DNA of 64,000 bases from NCBI GenBank assembly GCA_016791425.1, contig JAEUMQ010000007.1, forward strand, positions 496,001-560,000, in the 5' to 3' direction. The number at the start of each line of letters is the position of its first letter. The first letter of the stretch is position 1. This stretch comes from Hyphomonadaceae bacterium (lineage in GTDB: Bacteria; Pseudomonadota; Alphaproteobacteria; Caulobacterales; Aquidulcibacteraceae). This document shows positions 1 through 7,761 of the stretch, piece after piece. A program made the translations under genes and the position numbers. The notes below the pieces were generated by a model that saw only the letters and a program-made list of their open reading frames with translations, was not told the DNA's origin and made no database searches.

Positions 1-1
1 C

Positions 2-427
2 TTGCTTAGGAAGCTCGGTTACGATGTAGGGCGCTACATCAGTCTTGAGCGCATAATCGAGGAGAGCAAGGTAACGTACTACTCAAGTCTCGGTCTGTCT
101 GACGTCGGTTGGTATGAAGGGCGGCATGACCATGCGCCATTCACCGAGTATATGCTGGGTGTGGCGCTTTCGGCCTATCGCGAGCTAGAGGCCAACACGT
201 CGCTCGATTTCAGTCATGGCGCAAAGAAGGTCATCGCTGAAGAGGCCATTGAAGCTTTGCCGATCACCTTTAGATTCGCGGACGTGGCGGCAAAGGCCCC
301 CCTCATCAAGGAGAGCACCATCAAAGCGACGCTAAAGAAGATGAGAGAGGACGGAAGAATTGTCAGTGAGGGAAGGGGACGCGGCGCTTACTGGAGAAAG
401 GTTGGGCCTACTTCTTCCACCTCTTAG
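2..427 (+). CDS. Fic family protein, C-terminal part (5' truncated by window edge)
   Basis: The visible 141 residues match the region after the catalytic core of Fic-domain proteins: a GYDVGRYISLERIIEESK helix, then a segment ending PFTEYMLGVALSAYREL. These are followed by a C-terminal winged-helix-like domain (about residues 75-135) such as many Fic proteins carry for DNA binding. Fic enzymes transfer AMP or other nucleotide moieties to target proteins. The HPFxxGNGR catalytic motif would lie upstream of the window, so activity cannot be judged. The frame is open to the window edge, so the listed start is only the first visible codon. Its 3' end overlaps the converging gene by 20 bases. Base composition looks less GC-rich than the housekeeping genes further on. 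Confidence 0.75.
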   Translation: MLRKLGYDVGRYISLERIIEESKVTYYSSLGLSDVGWYEGRHDHAPFTEYMLGVALSAYRELEANTSLDFSHGAKKVIAEEAIEALPITFRFADVAAKAPLIKESTIKATLKKMREDGRIVSEGRGRGAYWRKVGPTSSTS

Positions 428-641
428 TCGCCGCCTTCTTCGCGATCTCTTTCCGCCGGGCCTCGGTGAGGCTCTTGGCGCGCGCCGCTCCGCCTTTAGC
501 GCCCAAGGCCTTTGCGTTTGGATCCTTGCCGTCATCCGGCCCAAGCTCTTCGGTCTCGTCGCCTACAGCTAGGCGAGCGACCTTGATCGCGTTTCCGATC
601 ACGTCGGCGGGGCGCTTCTCTCCGCGAGGGCCTTTAGGCAT
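408..641 (-). CDS. Small basic conserved hypothetical protein (77 aa)
   Basis: Begins MPKGPRGEKRPADVIGNAIK and ends in an Ala/Lys/Arg-rich tail with two GG/RAKSL-EARRKEIAKKAA-type segments. The layout (PKGP..KRPADVIGNA...GGxARAxxLTxxRRxEIAxKAAxxRW) recalls short alphaproteobacterial hypothetical proteins of unknown function. The basic, Ala-rich tail suggests nucleic-acid contact, but this is inference. The start at 641 was preferred over upstream in-frame codons because the conserved part begins there and a weak GAGAG lies about 10 bases upstream. It converges with the Fic gene and overlaps its end. Confidence 0.6.
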   Translation of the reverse strand: MPKGPRGEKRPADVIGNAIKVARLAVGDETEELGPDDGKDPNAKALGAKGGAARAKSLTEARRKEIAKKAATKRWKK

Positions 642-667
642 GGTGCAACTCTCGGGAGGTGCTGGAT

Positions 668-901
668 ATGGAAACCGTACTCGCTTGGTTCCTGAACAAC
701 TCATTGTCCATCGCGGCGTGGCTGATGGCGTTCTTCGTCGCGACGCGGCTGTTCAGGGTGACAGTTCTGAACGGCGACGGCGATCGCCCCCGCAAGCACG
801 GCATTGGTACGTGGGAGATCATTGCCCGTCTCTCGGGTCTCCTGGGGATTCTCTCGTTTCTCATCCAGATCGCTCAGTGGCTTTGGCCGGCACACCCCTA
901 A
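668..901 (+). CDS. Small two-TM membrane protein (77 aa), unknown function
   Basis: The start is fixed by a strong GGGAGGT seven bases before the ATG; an in-frame GTG at 659 lies inside that ribosome-binding site and is rejected. Two hydrophobic segments are visible, roughly residues 7-25 (FLNNSLSIAAWLMAFFVATR) and 53-70 (LSGLLGILSFLIQIAQWLW), joined by a charged loop GDGDRPRKHG. I do not recognise the family. It is transcribed divergently from the small basic gene at 408-641, with only 26 bases between the two starts. Confidence 0.55.
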   Translation: METVLAWFLNNSLSIAAWLMAFFVATRLFRVTVLNGDGDRPRKHGIGTWEIIARLSGLLGILSFLIQIAQWLWPAHP

Positions 902-992
902 GGTGCTTTCCGCTAAGCATGGCCTGCGCCAGCCTAGCTTTCAACCGCCCGGAAATTCAAACTGAGACACCACCCTTAACGCCGGTCGCAAG

Positions 993-1178
993 CTACTCCG
1001 CGACGATGGCGGCGGAAGCGACCGCGAGCCCCAGCAGGCCGGCGGCGATGATCAGCGCGCGTTTCCAGCCCTTGCTCTCGCCGGCGCCGGCTTCGCTGGC
1101 GGCGGCGTCGCAGCGGGCGCAGACGCCGCGCCGGTCCTGGTCCCCGCCGCAATACTGACAGGTGGAAGGTTCGGGCAT
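993..1178 (-). CDS. Zinc-ribbon and single-TM small protein (61 aa)
   Basis: Starts MPEPSTCQYCGGDQDRRGVC. The two CxxC pairs (CQYC and CARC) make a short rubredoxin-like zinc ribbon. A C-terminal hydrophobic helix (about residues 41-60, ALIIAAGLLGLAVASAAIVA) anchors it in the membrane. GAGGAGG five bases before the ATG supports this start rather than the upstream in-frame codon at 1247. Zinc-ribbon plus TM proteins of this size are common and uncharacterised in alphaproteobacteria. No function is assigned. Confidence 0.6.
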   Translation of the reverse strand: MPEPSTCQYCGGDQDRRGVCARCDAAASEAGAGESKGWKRALIIAAGLLGLAVASAAIVAE

Positions 1179-1395
1179 TGAGGCCTCCTCTGGTCGGCGG
1201 GCTGGCGCCGCGATCCGGTTTTGTGCCGCTCGCGGCGCGGTGGTCAAAGTGCGCGTTACCTTATGTCAGCGATTCGTAAGTGGTTCGTTCACGGATTCCC
1301 CCTCTCCGTTAAACCATATTCGCCCGATCCGATTAGCCTCCGCATCCGGGTGCAGCGCCTTGAAATGGTCTTGGGCCAGCGCCTAGCTTGAAGGC

Positions 1396-3870
1396 ATGAC
1401 CGCGCCGCCGCGCCAAGGTTTCATTCGTGCGGTCCTCGGGCCGACCAACACCGGCAAGACCCACCTCGCCATCGAGCGGATGCTTGCGCACCGCGACGGG
1501 ATCATCGGCCTGCCGCTCAGGCTGCTCGCGCGCGAGATCTACGACCGCGTGGTGCGCGAAAAGGGCGCCGCCGCGGCGGCGCTGGTGACAGGCGAGGAGA
1601 AGATCGCGCCTGACACCGCGCGCTATTTCATCTCCACCGTGGAGGCGATGCCGCTCGACCGCCGCGCGGAATTCCTGGCCGTCGACGAGATCCAGCTCGC
1701 GCGCGACCACGATCGCGGGCACGTCTTCACCGACCGCATCCTGCGGGCGCGGGGCTCGTCCGAGACCATGCTGCTCGGGTCGGACGCGATGCGTCCGATG
1801 ATCCGCCGGCTGCTGCCGGACGCCGAGATCATCCGCCGCGAGCGGCTTTCCACCTTGTCCTATGCCGGCCCTAAGAAGCTGACCAAACTGCCCAAGCGCA
1901 CGGCCATCGTCGCGTTCTCGGCCGAAGAGGTCTACGCCATCGCCGAGCTCATCCGCCGCCAACGCGGCGGCGCCGCGATCGTGATGGGCGCGCTCTCGCC
2001 CCGCACCCGCAATGCGCAGGTCGCGCTCTATCAGTCCGGCGAAGTGGACTTCCTCATCGCCACCGACGCGATCGGCATGGGCCTCAACATGGACGTCGAT
2101 CATGTGGCGTTCGCAAGCGCCGCGAAGTTCGACGGCCGGCGCAATCGCCCCCTCCGGGCGGACGAAGTGGCGCAGATCGCCGGCCGCGCCGGTCGCTTCC
2201 AGAACGACGGCGCTTTCGGCGAGACCGGGGATTGCCGCCCGCTCGAGCCTGAGATCGTCCATCGCGTCGAGAGCCACGACTTCGAGCCGATCGAGGCCGT
2301 GGAATGGCGCAACGACGTGTTGGAGTTCGCGTCCGTCGCGGCCCTGCTGCAATCGCTGCAAATGCCGCCTGACCGTCCGGGCCTGATGCGCGTGCAGGGA
2401 GCGGAAGACGAGGAAACGCTGAAGCGCGTCATGCTCGACGACGAGCTGATGGACCGCGTGGCTTCGCCCGCTTCCGTGCGCCGGCTCTGGGAGGCGTGCC
2501 AAATCCCCGACTTCCGCCGCGCGACGATCGAGGAGCACGCCCGCTTCGTCGGCCGCGTCGCCGGCGACCTTCTCTCCGTAAACGGACGGATCCCCGAGGA
2601 CTGGGCCGCCAAGGAGATCGCCAAGCTCGACCGCGTCGAAGGCGATCTCGACGTGCTGCAGGCGCGCATCGCGCACATGCGCACCTGGGCCTACATCGCC
2701 AACCGCGCCGACTGGATCGCGGACGCCGGCGCCTGGCGCGAGCGCGCCCGCGCCATCGAGGACCGCTTGAGCGATGCGCTGCACGAGCTGCTCACCCAGC
2801 GCTTCATCGATCGCCGCACGAGCGCGCTCCTGCGGGGCCTCAAGCGCGAGGATGCTCTGTCCGCGGACGTTTCGGCCGACGGCGAGGTGGCGGTCGAGGG
2901 CCATCATGTCGGGCGCCTTGACGGCTTCGTGTTCATCCCCGATCCGGCCGCGTTGGGCCTGGAAGGGCGCGCCGTGCGCAATGCCGCGCTTCGAGCGCTT
3001 GGCCCGGAGATTGAGCGACGGCTGCGGGCGCTGGCGCGCACTGAGCACGATTTCGAGCTTGCGCCGGACGGAACGATCCTGTGGCGGGGCGCCGCGGTCG
3101 CCATGCTCAAGGCGGGCGCCAACTCGCTTCTGAAGCCCAGGCTGGAGCTGATCGGCGCGGAAGGCGCCGCCGAAACCTCGCGGCGAGCCGCGGTTGTGCG
3201 GATGGAGGCCTGGCTCCAGGAGGCGGTCGAAACGCATCTGCGTCCGTTGCTCGGCTTGAGCGATGCAACGCGCCTTGGGCCAGCCGCGCGTGGGTTGGCC
3301 TATCAGCTGCTGGAGGCCGGCGGCGCCCTCACCCGCGCCGAGGCCGCCGCGGCGCTTGGCGCCCTGCCGGCGGAGGATCGCGCGGCGCTCGCCCAGCTCG
3401 GCGTCAAGATCGGCCGGGTCGCCGTGCACGCGCCGAGCCTCCTCAAGCGGCGGTCGGCGGCGCTTTGGTCGATCCTGTTCGGCCGCGCCCATGGCGTGAC
3501 GCCGTTCCTGCCGCCAGGTGGAGCGATCTCGGCCCAGGCGGGGATCGACGCCCGCGCCGCCGCGGCCGCCGGCTTCATCCCGCTCGGGCCAGCCCTGGTG
3601 CGCATCGATCGGATCGAGAAGGCCGCCGCGGCCCTCGCCGCCAAGAGCCCGCCGACGGAGGCCGAACTCGCGCGCTTGCTGGGCCGTCCCGAGCGCGAGC
3701 TGGCCGCCATCCTGCGCGCGGGCGGGTTCCGGCAGGTGAGGCAAAAGGGCTCGGAAGGCGCAGTGGAGGCGCTGCGCTGGCGGCTCGTTGCGCAGCGTCC
3801 GCGGATCGAAGCGCCGGCCCGCGACACCCCCTTTGCGGCGCTCGCCGAGCTTAGGAAGGTCCAGCCGTGA
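1396..3870 (+). CDS. Suv3-like DEAD/DExH RNA helicase (824 aa)
   Basis: Motif I is GPTNTGKT at residues 15-22, motif II is DEIQ (the Suv3 variant of DExH), and the C-terminal RecA domain carries ATDAIGMGLNM and the motif VI-like QIAGRAGRF. The Suv3 family unwinds RNA and cooperates with RNA decay enzymes in mitochondria. Alphaproteobacterial homologues are longer, with an Ala-rich C-terminal half as seen here. The ATG lies directly before the conserved core. The gene heads a likely four-gene run (helicase, S4 protein, ferredoxin, CarD) whose order is typical of this class. The biological substrate in bacteria is not established. Confidence 0.9.
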   Translation: MTAPPRQGFIRAVLGPTNTGKTHLAIERMLAHRDGIIGLPLRLLAREIYDRVVREKGAAAAALVTGEEKIAPDTARYFISTVEAMPLDRRAEFLAVDEIQLARDHDRGHVFTDRILRARGSSETMLLGSDAMRPMIRRLLPDAEIIRRERLSTLSYAGPKKLTKLPKRTAIVAFSAEEVYAIAELIRRQRGGAAIVMGALSPRTRNAQVALYQSGEVDFLIATDAIGMGLNMDVDHVAFASAAKFDGRRNRPLRADEVAQIAGRAGRFQNDGAFGETGDCRPLEPEIVHRVESHDFEPIEAVEWRNDVLEFASVAALLQSLQMPPDRPGLMRVQGAEDEETLKRVMLDDELMDRVASPASVRRLWEACQIPDFRRATIEEHARFVGRVAGDLLSVNGRIPEDWAAKEIAKLDRVEGDLDVLQARIAHMRTWAYIANRADWIADAGAWRERARAIEDRLSDALHELLTQRFIDRRTSALLRGLKREDALSADVSADGEVAVEGHHVGRLDGFVFIPDPAALGLEGRAVRNAALRALGPEIERRLRALARTEHDFELAPDGTILWRGAAVAMLKAGANSLLKPRLELIGAEGAAETSRRAAVVRMEAWLQEAVETHLRPLLGLSDATRLGPAARGLAYQLLEAGGALTRAEAAAALGALPAEDRAALAQLGVKIGRVAVHAPSLLKRRSAALWSILFGRAHGVTPFLPPGGAISAQAGIDARAAAAAGFIPLGPALVRIDRIEKAAAALAAKSPPTEAELARLLGRPERELAAILRAGGFRQVRQKGSEGAVEALRWRLVAQRPRIEAPARDTPFAALAELRKVQP

Positions 3871-3907
3871 GAGAGATGTCCTGAGCGGGCCGCCTGAACG
3901 CCCTCAA

Positions 3908-4165
3908 GTGCGCGTTGATGTGTGGCTTTGGCGCGCACGCATGTTCAAGACGCGCAGCCGGGCCGAGCGCGCGGTGGAGGCGGGCGCAGTGCGCCTGGGG
4001 CGGGGCGAGGAGATGAAGCTCCTGGATCGCGCCGCTGTGCCGGTTCGCGCGGGCGACTTGCTCACGGTGGCGACCGAAGCAGGCGTGCGCACGGTGCGTG
4101 TCGCCGGCCTGGGCGCGCGGCGCGGGCCTCCCGCGGAAGCGCGCGCGCTCTATGAGGAAGTCTAA
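3908..4165 (+). CDS. S4-domain RNA-binding protein (Hsp15-like)
   Basis: The protein opens VRVDVWLWRARMFKTRSRAE, the signature of heat-shock protein 15/S4-domain proteins, and continues through the alpha-L fold (AVEAGAVRLG...PVRAGDLLTV). In E. coli Hsp15 rescues stalled 50S subunits carrying nascent chains; the role here is inferred. The start is uncertain. GTG at 3908 is the closest standard codon to the conserved domain but has no clear ribosome-binding site. A CTG at 3881 follows GAGAGAG just after the helicase stop, and in-frame TTG codons lie inside the helicase gene. The close spacing to the helicase suggests co-transcription. Confidence 0.8.
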   Translation: MRVDVWLWRARMFKTRSRAERAVEAGAVRLGRGEEMKLLDRAAVPVRAGDLLTVATEAGVRTVRVAGLGARRGPPAEARALYEEV

Positions 4166-4273
4166 AGGCCGCAAGGCCGAAGGCTTGCTTGACGCTCGCG
4201 CGCCCGGGCTTCATGTCAGCGCCAGAGCCGGCAGGCGGATCGCTCCCCCAATTAGGTCCTGAAGAGCAAGTTT

Positions 4274-4615
4274 ATGACTTACGTAGTCACAGATGCATGC
4301 GTGCGTTGCAAATTGATGGATTGCGTTGAGGTATGTCCCGTGGATTGCTTCTACGAGGGCGAAAACTTCCTCGTGATCCACCCCGAGGAATGCATCGATT
4401 GCGGCGTCTGCGAGCCGGAATGTCCGGTCGATGCGATCCGCCCCGACACCGCCGACGATCCGGACGGTAAGTGGCTGAAAGTAAATACGGAATACTCAAA
4501 AATCTGGCCCAATATCACGCACAAGGGCGAGGCCCCCGCGGACGCGGACGACTTCCGCGACGAGAAGGGTAAGTTCGAGAAATACTTCAGCCCGAAGCCC
4601 GGCCAGGGGTCGTGA
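4274..4615 (+). CDS. fdxA: 7Fe (3Fe-4S/4Fe-4S) ferredoxin FdxA
   Basis: 113 residues, the usual FdxA length. The N-terminal half shows [17 protein letters not shown] for one cluster and [16 protein letters not shown] for the second, with the spacing of Azotobacter-type 7Fe ferredoxins. The C-terminal part ([17 protein letters not shown]) is the conserved tail of the family. It is a soluble cytoplasmic one-electron carrier whose specific partners are unknown. It lies between the S4 gene and carD, an arrangement common in alphaproteobacteria. Confidence 0.95.
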   Translation: MTYVVTDACVRCKLMDCVEVCPVDCFYEGENFLVIHPEECIDCGVCEPECPVDAIRPDTADDPDGKWLKVNTEYSKIWPNITHKGEAPADADDFRDEKGKFEKYFSPKPGQGS

Positions 4616-4917
4616 AGCGTCGGCGGCGATGCTGACCGCCGGCCCTACCAGGCGCGACCGGAAGCCCGACGCGGCCCTTCCTAAAATGCCGTTTATATGA
4701 TAGGGTAAGGGAAGCTGAAGGGCCCGATAGGAGGGCCCGCCGGCGCAACCGGTATTATTGCGCGTCTACGACCCTGGAAATGGGCATGGACGTGTTTTGG
4801 GCGGAGCAGGGTTGGATTATCGCCGCGAAAGGATGCCCTTTCGCGCGGTGCTTTTTTGACCCTGGAGAGACCCACGGCCCCGGGTGCGCCGGTCTTAAAG
4901 ACTGGAGCAGGGTGAAT
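4616..4917 (+). other. Intergenic region upstream of carD, no gene seen
   Basis: About 300 bases without a convincing gene. An open frame continues upstream of carD from 4780, but its residues do not look like a conserved domain. An A/T-rich patch around 4681-4705 contains TATGAT at 4696-4701, a plausible -10 box, but no matching -35 box was found 16-18 bases upstream. A carD promoter here is therefore only possible. Confidence 0.4.
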
Positions 4918-5442
4918 ATGAGTGTGAAGACCGCGACTGCCGCTTCCGCCTTCCGCGCCGGCGACCACATCGTCTACCCGGCGCATGGCGTGGGACGGGT
5001 CACCGGAATTGAGAAGCAGAAGGTCGCCGGGCTCGATCTGGAAGTGTTCGTGATCCAATTCGACCAGGACAAGATGACCCTGCGCGTGCCGACCGCGAAG
5101 GCGCGGTCCTGCGGCATGCGACCGCTCGCCTCGGCGCAGGTGGTGTCGGATGCGATGAAGACGCTGACCGGCCGGGCGCGGATCAAGCGCACGATGTGGA
5201 GCCGCCGGGCTCAGGAATACGAAGCGAAGATCAACTCGGGCGACCTGGTGTCGATCGCGGAGGTCGTCCGCGACCTGCACCGCGGCGGCGACCAGCCGGA
5301 GCAATCCTATTCCGAGCGCCAGCTCTATGAGAGCGCGCTGGACCGGATGGCCCGCGAGCTGGCGGCGGTGGAGAAGATCAACCGCGACCAGGCGATCGCC
5401 AAGCTGACCCACTCGCTGCAGATGAAGAAGCAGGCGGCTTAA
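4918..5442 (+). CDS. carD: CarD/CdnL family transcriptional regulator (174 aa)
   Basis: The CarD_CdnL_TRCF Tudor-like domain occupies about residues 10-75 (FRAGDHIVYPAHGVGRV, then DLEVFVIQFDQDKMTLRVP). A helical C-terminal domain follows with WSRRAQEYEAKINSGDL, the part that contacts promoter DNA. The family binds the RNA polymerase beta subunit and stabilises open complexes, notably at rRNA promoters (established for Mycobacterium CarD and Caulobacter CdnL). The ATG at 4918 was chosen because homology starts just after it; the open frame upstream is not conserved-looking. A strong terminator follows at 5470. Confidence 0.93.
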   Translation: MSVKTATAASAFRAGDHIVYPAHGVGRVTGIEKQKVAGLDLEVFVIQFDQDKMTLRVPTAKARSCGMRPLASAQVVSDAMKTLTGRARIKRTMWSRRAQEYEAKINSGDLVSIAEVVRDLHRGGDQPEQSYSERQLYESALDRMARELAAVEKINRDQAIAKLTHSLQMKKQAA

Positions 5443-5469
5443 GAGCGCTGACGCTTCGCGAAGTAACGG

Positions 5470-5500
5470 AACGCCGCGCCTTCACGGGCGCGGCGTTTTT
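5470..5500 (+). terminator. Rho-independent terminator of the helicase-carD run
   Basis: An 11-bp perfect stem (AACGCCGCGCC paired with GGCGCGGCGTT) around a 6-base loop, followed by a T run on the plus strand. It sits 28 bases after the carD stop and four bases before the end of the converging gene. Confidence 0.85.
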
Positions 5501-5503
5501 CGT

Positions 5504-6388
5504 TCACCCCTCCAGCATCTCGATCTGAGCGGGGTGGTCGGCGCAGATGAGCGGGCCGCCGCGATTGGCGGCGCGGCCGCGCACCCGGACCTTGCGGCCC
5601 TCATAGCTTTCGAAGGCCGGTCCGTGCTGGTCGCCCGTCCAATCCGCGACGTCCTCGCCATAGACGGCCACGGTGAAGTCGCTGCGATAGTCCGCGCCGA
5701 AATTGAGGTAGACGCGCTCGGGGGTGGCGCTGACGTCGCGCACCGTCCCTTCGACGACCCAGAACGGTCCCTGGCCGCAGCGGGAAGGGAGATCTGCGGC
5801 TTTCGCGATGGCGGCCTCAGCGGTCAGCACGCGATAGGCCGCCTGTCCCCATAGCCCGCGTCGCGCCCGCCGCGCCTGCGCTTCGGCGGCGAGCAGCTCG
5901 GCGGCGCGGGCGTGGTTCTCCTTGCGCGTGCGGACCCGCGCGAGGCCCTCCTGCACCATCGCCTGCTGCACCCAGATCCACCGCCCGCCTTCCGATTGCG
6001 CGAACACCTGCGCCAGCGCCGTCTCGGAACGCGGCGGCTCAGCCGGAGGCGGCGCTGGACTTGGCGTCCCGCTCGCGCCATCGACGGGCTGGGCTTTCGG
6101 CGTTCGCGCCGGCAGCCGCTTCACGCCGCCATAAGCGAGGAGGGCCGGGCGATGCAGCGCCAGCCGCTCCAGGCCCGCCCGCGCCTCGCGGGCGAACGGC
6201 TGATCCCCGAACGGCGCCTCGATCCCGGTGAGCGTGACGCGGAGGCCGCCATCGAGCAGCAGCGTATCTCCGTCGAGCACCTGCGCGACTCGGCCCTTCT
6301 CGCCCTTTTCCAACCCGTCGAGCTTGGGGCCGCACCCAGCGAGCAACCCAAGCGCGACGAGAATGGCGAGCTTCCCCGTCCGACGCAT
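5504..6388 (-). CDS. SNase/thermonuclease-fold lipoprotein (294 aa)
   Basis: A lipoprotein signal with a lipobox (LALGLLAGC, cysteine near residue 19) is followed by a staphylococcal-nuclease-like domain: VAQVLDGDTLLLDGGLRVTLTGIEAPFG, then a helical segment ending RRARRGLWGQ. A Pro-rich insert lies in the middle and an OB-like C-terminal portion follows. In active SNases the TGI(D/E)AP motif is normally followed by a catalytic Glu; here a Phe follows, so nuclease activity is doubtful. GAGGAGG six bases upstream supports the ATG at 6388 over 6406. It converges with carD across the terminator. Confidence 0.75.
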   Translation of the reverse strand: MRRTGKLAILVALGLLAGCGPKLDGLEKGEKGRVAQVLDGDTLLLDGGLRVTLTGIEAPFGDQPFAREARAGLERLALHRPALLAYGGVKRLPARTPKAQPVDGASGTPSPAPPPAEPPRSETALAQVFAQSEGGRWIWVQQAMVQEGLARVRTRKENHARAAELLAAEAQARRARRGLWGQAAYRVLTAEAAIAKAADLPSRCGQGPFWVVEGTVRDVSATPERVYLNFGADYRSDFTVAVYGEDVADWTGDQHGPAFESYEGRKVRVRGRAANRGGPLICADHPAQIEMLEG

Positions 6389-6475
6389 CGGGCGCCTCCT
6401 CGGCATGTCGCTGGGCGTTTTGTGCCGACGCCCCCAATTGTACCGAGGTCCCGGCCGCGCCATAAATCCTCCTAC

Positions 6476-6549
6476 GGCTCCGTAGCTCAGCTGGATAGAG
6501 CGGCTCCGTCCTAAGGAGCGGGTCGGGAGTTCGAATCTCTCCGGAGTCG
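6476..6549 (+). tRNA. tRNA-Arg (anticodon CCT)
   Basis: A complete cloverleaf can be folded. The acceptor arm GGCTCCG pairs with CGGAGTC, the D stem is GCTC/GAGC, and the anticodon stem GCTCC/GGAGC encloses the loop GTCCTAA with anticodon CCT. A GGGAG/CTCTC T stem surrounds TTCGAAT. The discriminator is G, and no CCA is encoded. It reads AGG arginine codons. This gene is a frequent integration target in proteobacteria, and an integrase fragment lies about 0.9 kb downstream. Confidence 0.96.
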
Positions 6550-6581
6550 CCGTTCGCGTTTTATCGCGTTGATTCTACTAG

Positions 6582-6615
6582 AGGTTTGACACTCTGCTTC
6601 GCAAGGTTTGACACT
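6582..6615 (+). repeat. Two 12-bp direct repeats (AGGTTTGACACT)
   Basis: AGGTTTGACACT occurs at 6582-6593 and again at 6604-6615, 22 bases apart start to start, in the gap between tRNA-Arg and the first island gene. Each copy contains TTTGACA, close to a -35 hexamer. The two copies fall on the same DNA face at about two helical turns. They could be a promoter or recombinase-binding element, or residue of recombination. Confidence 0.5.
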
Positions 6616-6695
6616 GGGCGTTCGGCGATCGTTCGCCAACGTCGCAATTCGACGATTGCTGGCGTCGCTCGTTGCATTAGGTTGCTAGATCAGAA

Positions 6696-6986
6696 ATGGA
6701 CGCATCGACGATCCGCTTGTTTGCGTGGTTTGCAGCGATCGCGCTTGTGGTCGCCGTCGCGCTTTCGATGCTTTTTTCCGTGCCCTACATATTCACAGCC
6801 GCAGGCTTCGCCGGATGGCTGTTCGTCGGGCAACTGGTCACGATTGATGACGACTTCCCCGGCGGCTGGAGCAATCCAGACGGCATCCATCCGATCCCCT
6901 GGGCTCCGCTTGCTCTCAAGGGCCTAATCTTTCTGGCGCTCTTGCTTGCGGCTGGGTCGCCTGCGATACGCCAATGGGGCGGGTGA
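6696..6986 (+). CDS. Small membrane protein in island remnant (96 aa)
   Basis: Predicted hydrophobic segments at about residues 8-26 (FAWFAAIALVVAVALSMLF), 28-45 and 72-88 (ALKGLIFLALLLAAGSP), separated by a polar loop with GWSNPDGIHPIPW. I do not recognise the family. There is no clear ribosome-binding site before the ATG. It lies directly upstream of a second membrane protein whose start is within five bases of this stop, so the two are likely co-expressed. Confidence 0.5.
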   Translation: MDASTIRLFAWFAAIALVVAVALSMLFSVPYIFTAAGFAGWLFVGQLVTIDDDFPGGWSNPDGIHPIPWAPLALKGLIFLALLLAAGSPAIRQWGG

Positions 6987-6990
6987 GGCT

Positions 6991-7419
6991 TTGGGCACCC
7001 TGAAACGGCTAGCACTCCATGTCGTCGGCTTTGGACTAGTGGCCTACTTCAACCTCGCCGGGCTCAAAGGGGAGATTTCGAAGCCCTACTATTTGTCTTT
7101 GCTCGCGATCTTTTGCGTGGCCTTGATAGTCGGTTGGGTCACCTATTTGCGATCCGACAAGGATGCCGCGCACGGACACGATCTGCTTCTGAGGCGCACA
7201 CAGCGGATTCAACACTCCGCGTTTGTGGCGACGCTGCTGACCATGAGTTTGGCGTGTGCTGAGCTGGTGCTCACCGGCAGGACTTCCGTCGCGACGATAA
7301 CCCCGTTGTTGTGGCTGTTTCTGATCTCATTTACCGCCTTTGTACTGACCGGGCTCATCGCTGGTATCTTGCAGGCTCTGAGTGTGCTTCGAGCGTCGGC
7401 CTCGCCCTCTGACGGCTAA
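6991..7419 (+). CDS. Membrane protein in island remnant (about 142 aa)
   Basis: Four hydrophobic stretches are visible: ALHVVGFGLVAYFNLAG, LSLLAIFCVALIVGWVTYL, SAFVATLLTMSLACAEL and PLLWLFLISFTAFVLTGLIAG. The start is uncertain: a TTG at 6991 just after the preceding stop (translational coupling) or a TTG at 6946 overlapping the upstream gene. No family is recognised. Its stop overlaps the stop of the converging integrase remnant. Confidence 0.5.
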   Translation: MGTLKRLALHVVGFGLVAYFNLAGLKGEISKPYYLSLLAIFCVALIVGWVTYLRSDKDAAHGHDLLLRRTQRIQHSAFVATLLTMSLACAELVLTGRTSVATITPLLWLFLISFTAFVLTGLIAGILQALSVLRASASPSDG

Positions 7420-7739
7420 CCCTCAATCCGGTCCATAGCGTCGCGCGCCAAGCGCTCTTGCTCCGCAGCCTCGGTGTACCGTTCTACCTCGCGCAGCGTC
7501 TTGTGTCCGGTGATCGCGGCGATTTGCTTAGACGTGCATCCCGCCTCCGCGAGCCGCCGCGCCGCCGCCTTGCGTAAACCGTGGGCCGTGCGCTTCTTCA
7601 AACCCGCCGCGCGCGCCGCCTTGGCGAACCAATCGCCGAAGCCTCCCACGCTCCACGGTCGGCCGTAGCTCGTCACAAGGCGACTCAGCACGCTGCTAGA
7701 TCCCGCTTCGACGCCTCGACGCGAAGTATGTGAAGCCAT
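7416..7739 (-). pseudogene. Truncated tyrosine recombinase/integrase (catalytic C-terminus only)
   Basis: Only the last roughly 90 residues of a phage-type integrase are recognisable: HGLRK (the conserved H-x-x-R), ITGHKT (second histidine) and EVERYTEA with the tyrosine nucleophile. The first catalytic arginine region, the core-binding domain and the arm-binding domain are absent. The frame upstream of about 7700 has no integrase similarity. A complete integrase is usually well over 300 residues, so this is a decayed remnant. It lies 0.9 kb from tRNA-Arg(CCT), which suggests an old integration there. Confidence 0.8.
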
Positions 7740-7761
7740 CGTCTGGCAATGGTGATCGGCC

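Larger units (their letters stand above)
6550..7739. mobile_element. Probable remnant of an integrated island next to tRNA-Arg
   Basis: The segment between tRNA-Arg and the receiver-domain gene is visibly less GC-rich than its neighbours. It carries two orphan membrane-protein genes and ends in a truncated tyrosine recombinase gene. Placement beside a tRNA 3' end is typical of islands. I could not find a second copy of the tRNA 3' end at the far border, so the right boundary is not proven. Confidence 0.45.

Noticed and set aside
1333-3744. Long open frame antisense to the helicase gene (over 800 codons)
   Set aside because: High-GC codon bias keeps antisense frames open. The product is low-complexity Arg/Gly/Ala without domains, and the opposite strand encodes a clear helicase.
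4780-4917. N-terminal extension of CarD in the same frame
   Set aside because: The extra 46 residues do not resemble CarD, and homology begins right after the ATG at 4918. The region is more likely a leader or promoter.
7690-7761. Second attachment site (copy of the tRNA-Arg 3' end) at the right border of the island remnant
   Set aside because: I looked for the TTCGAATCTCTCC-type sequence there and did not find it. The border is probably deleted or elsewhere.
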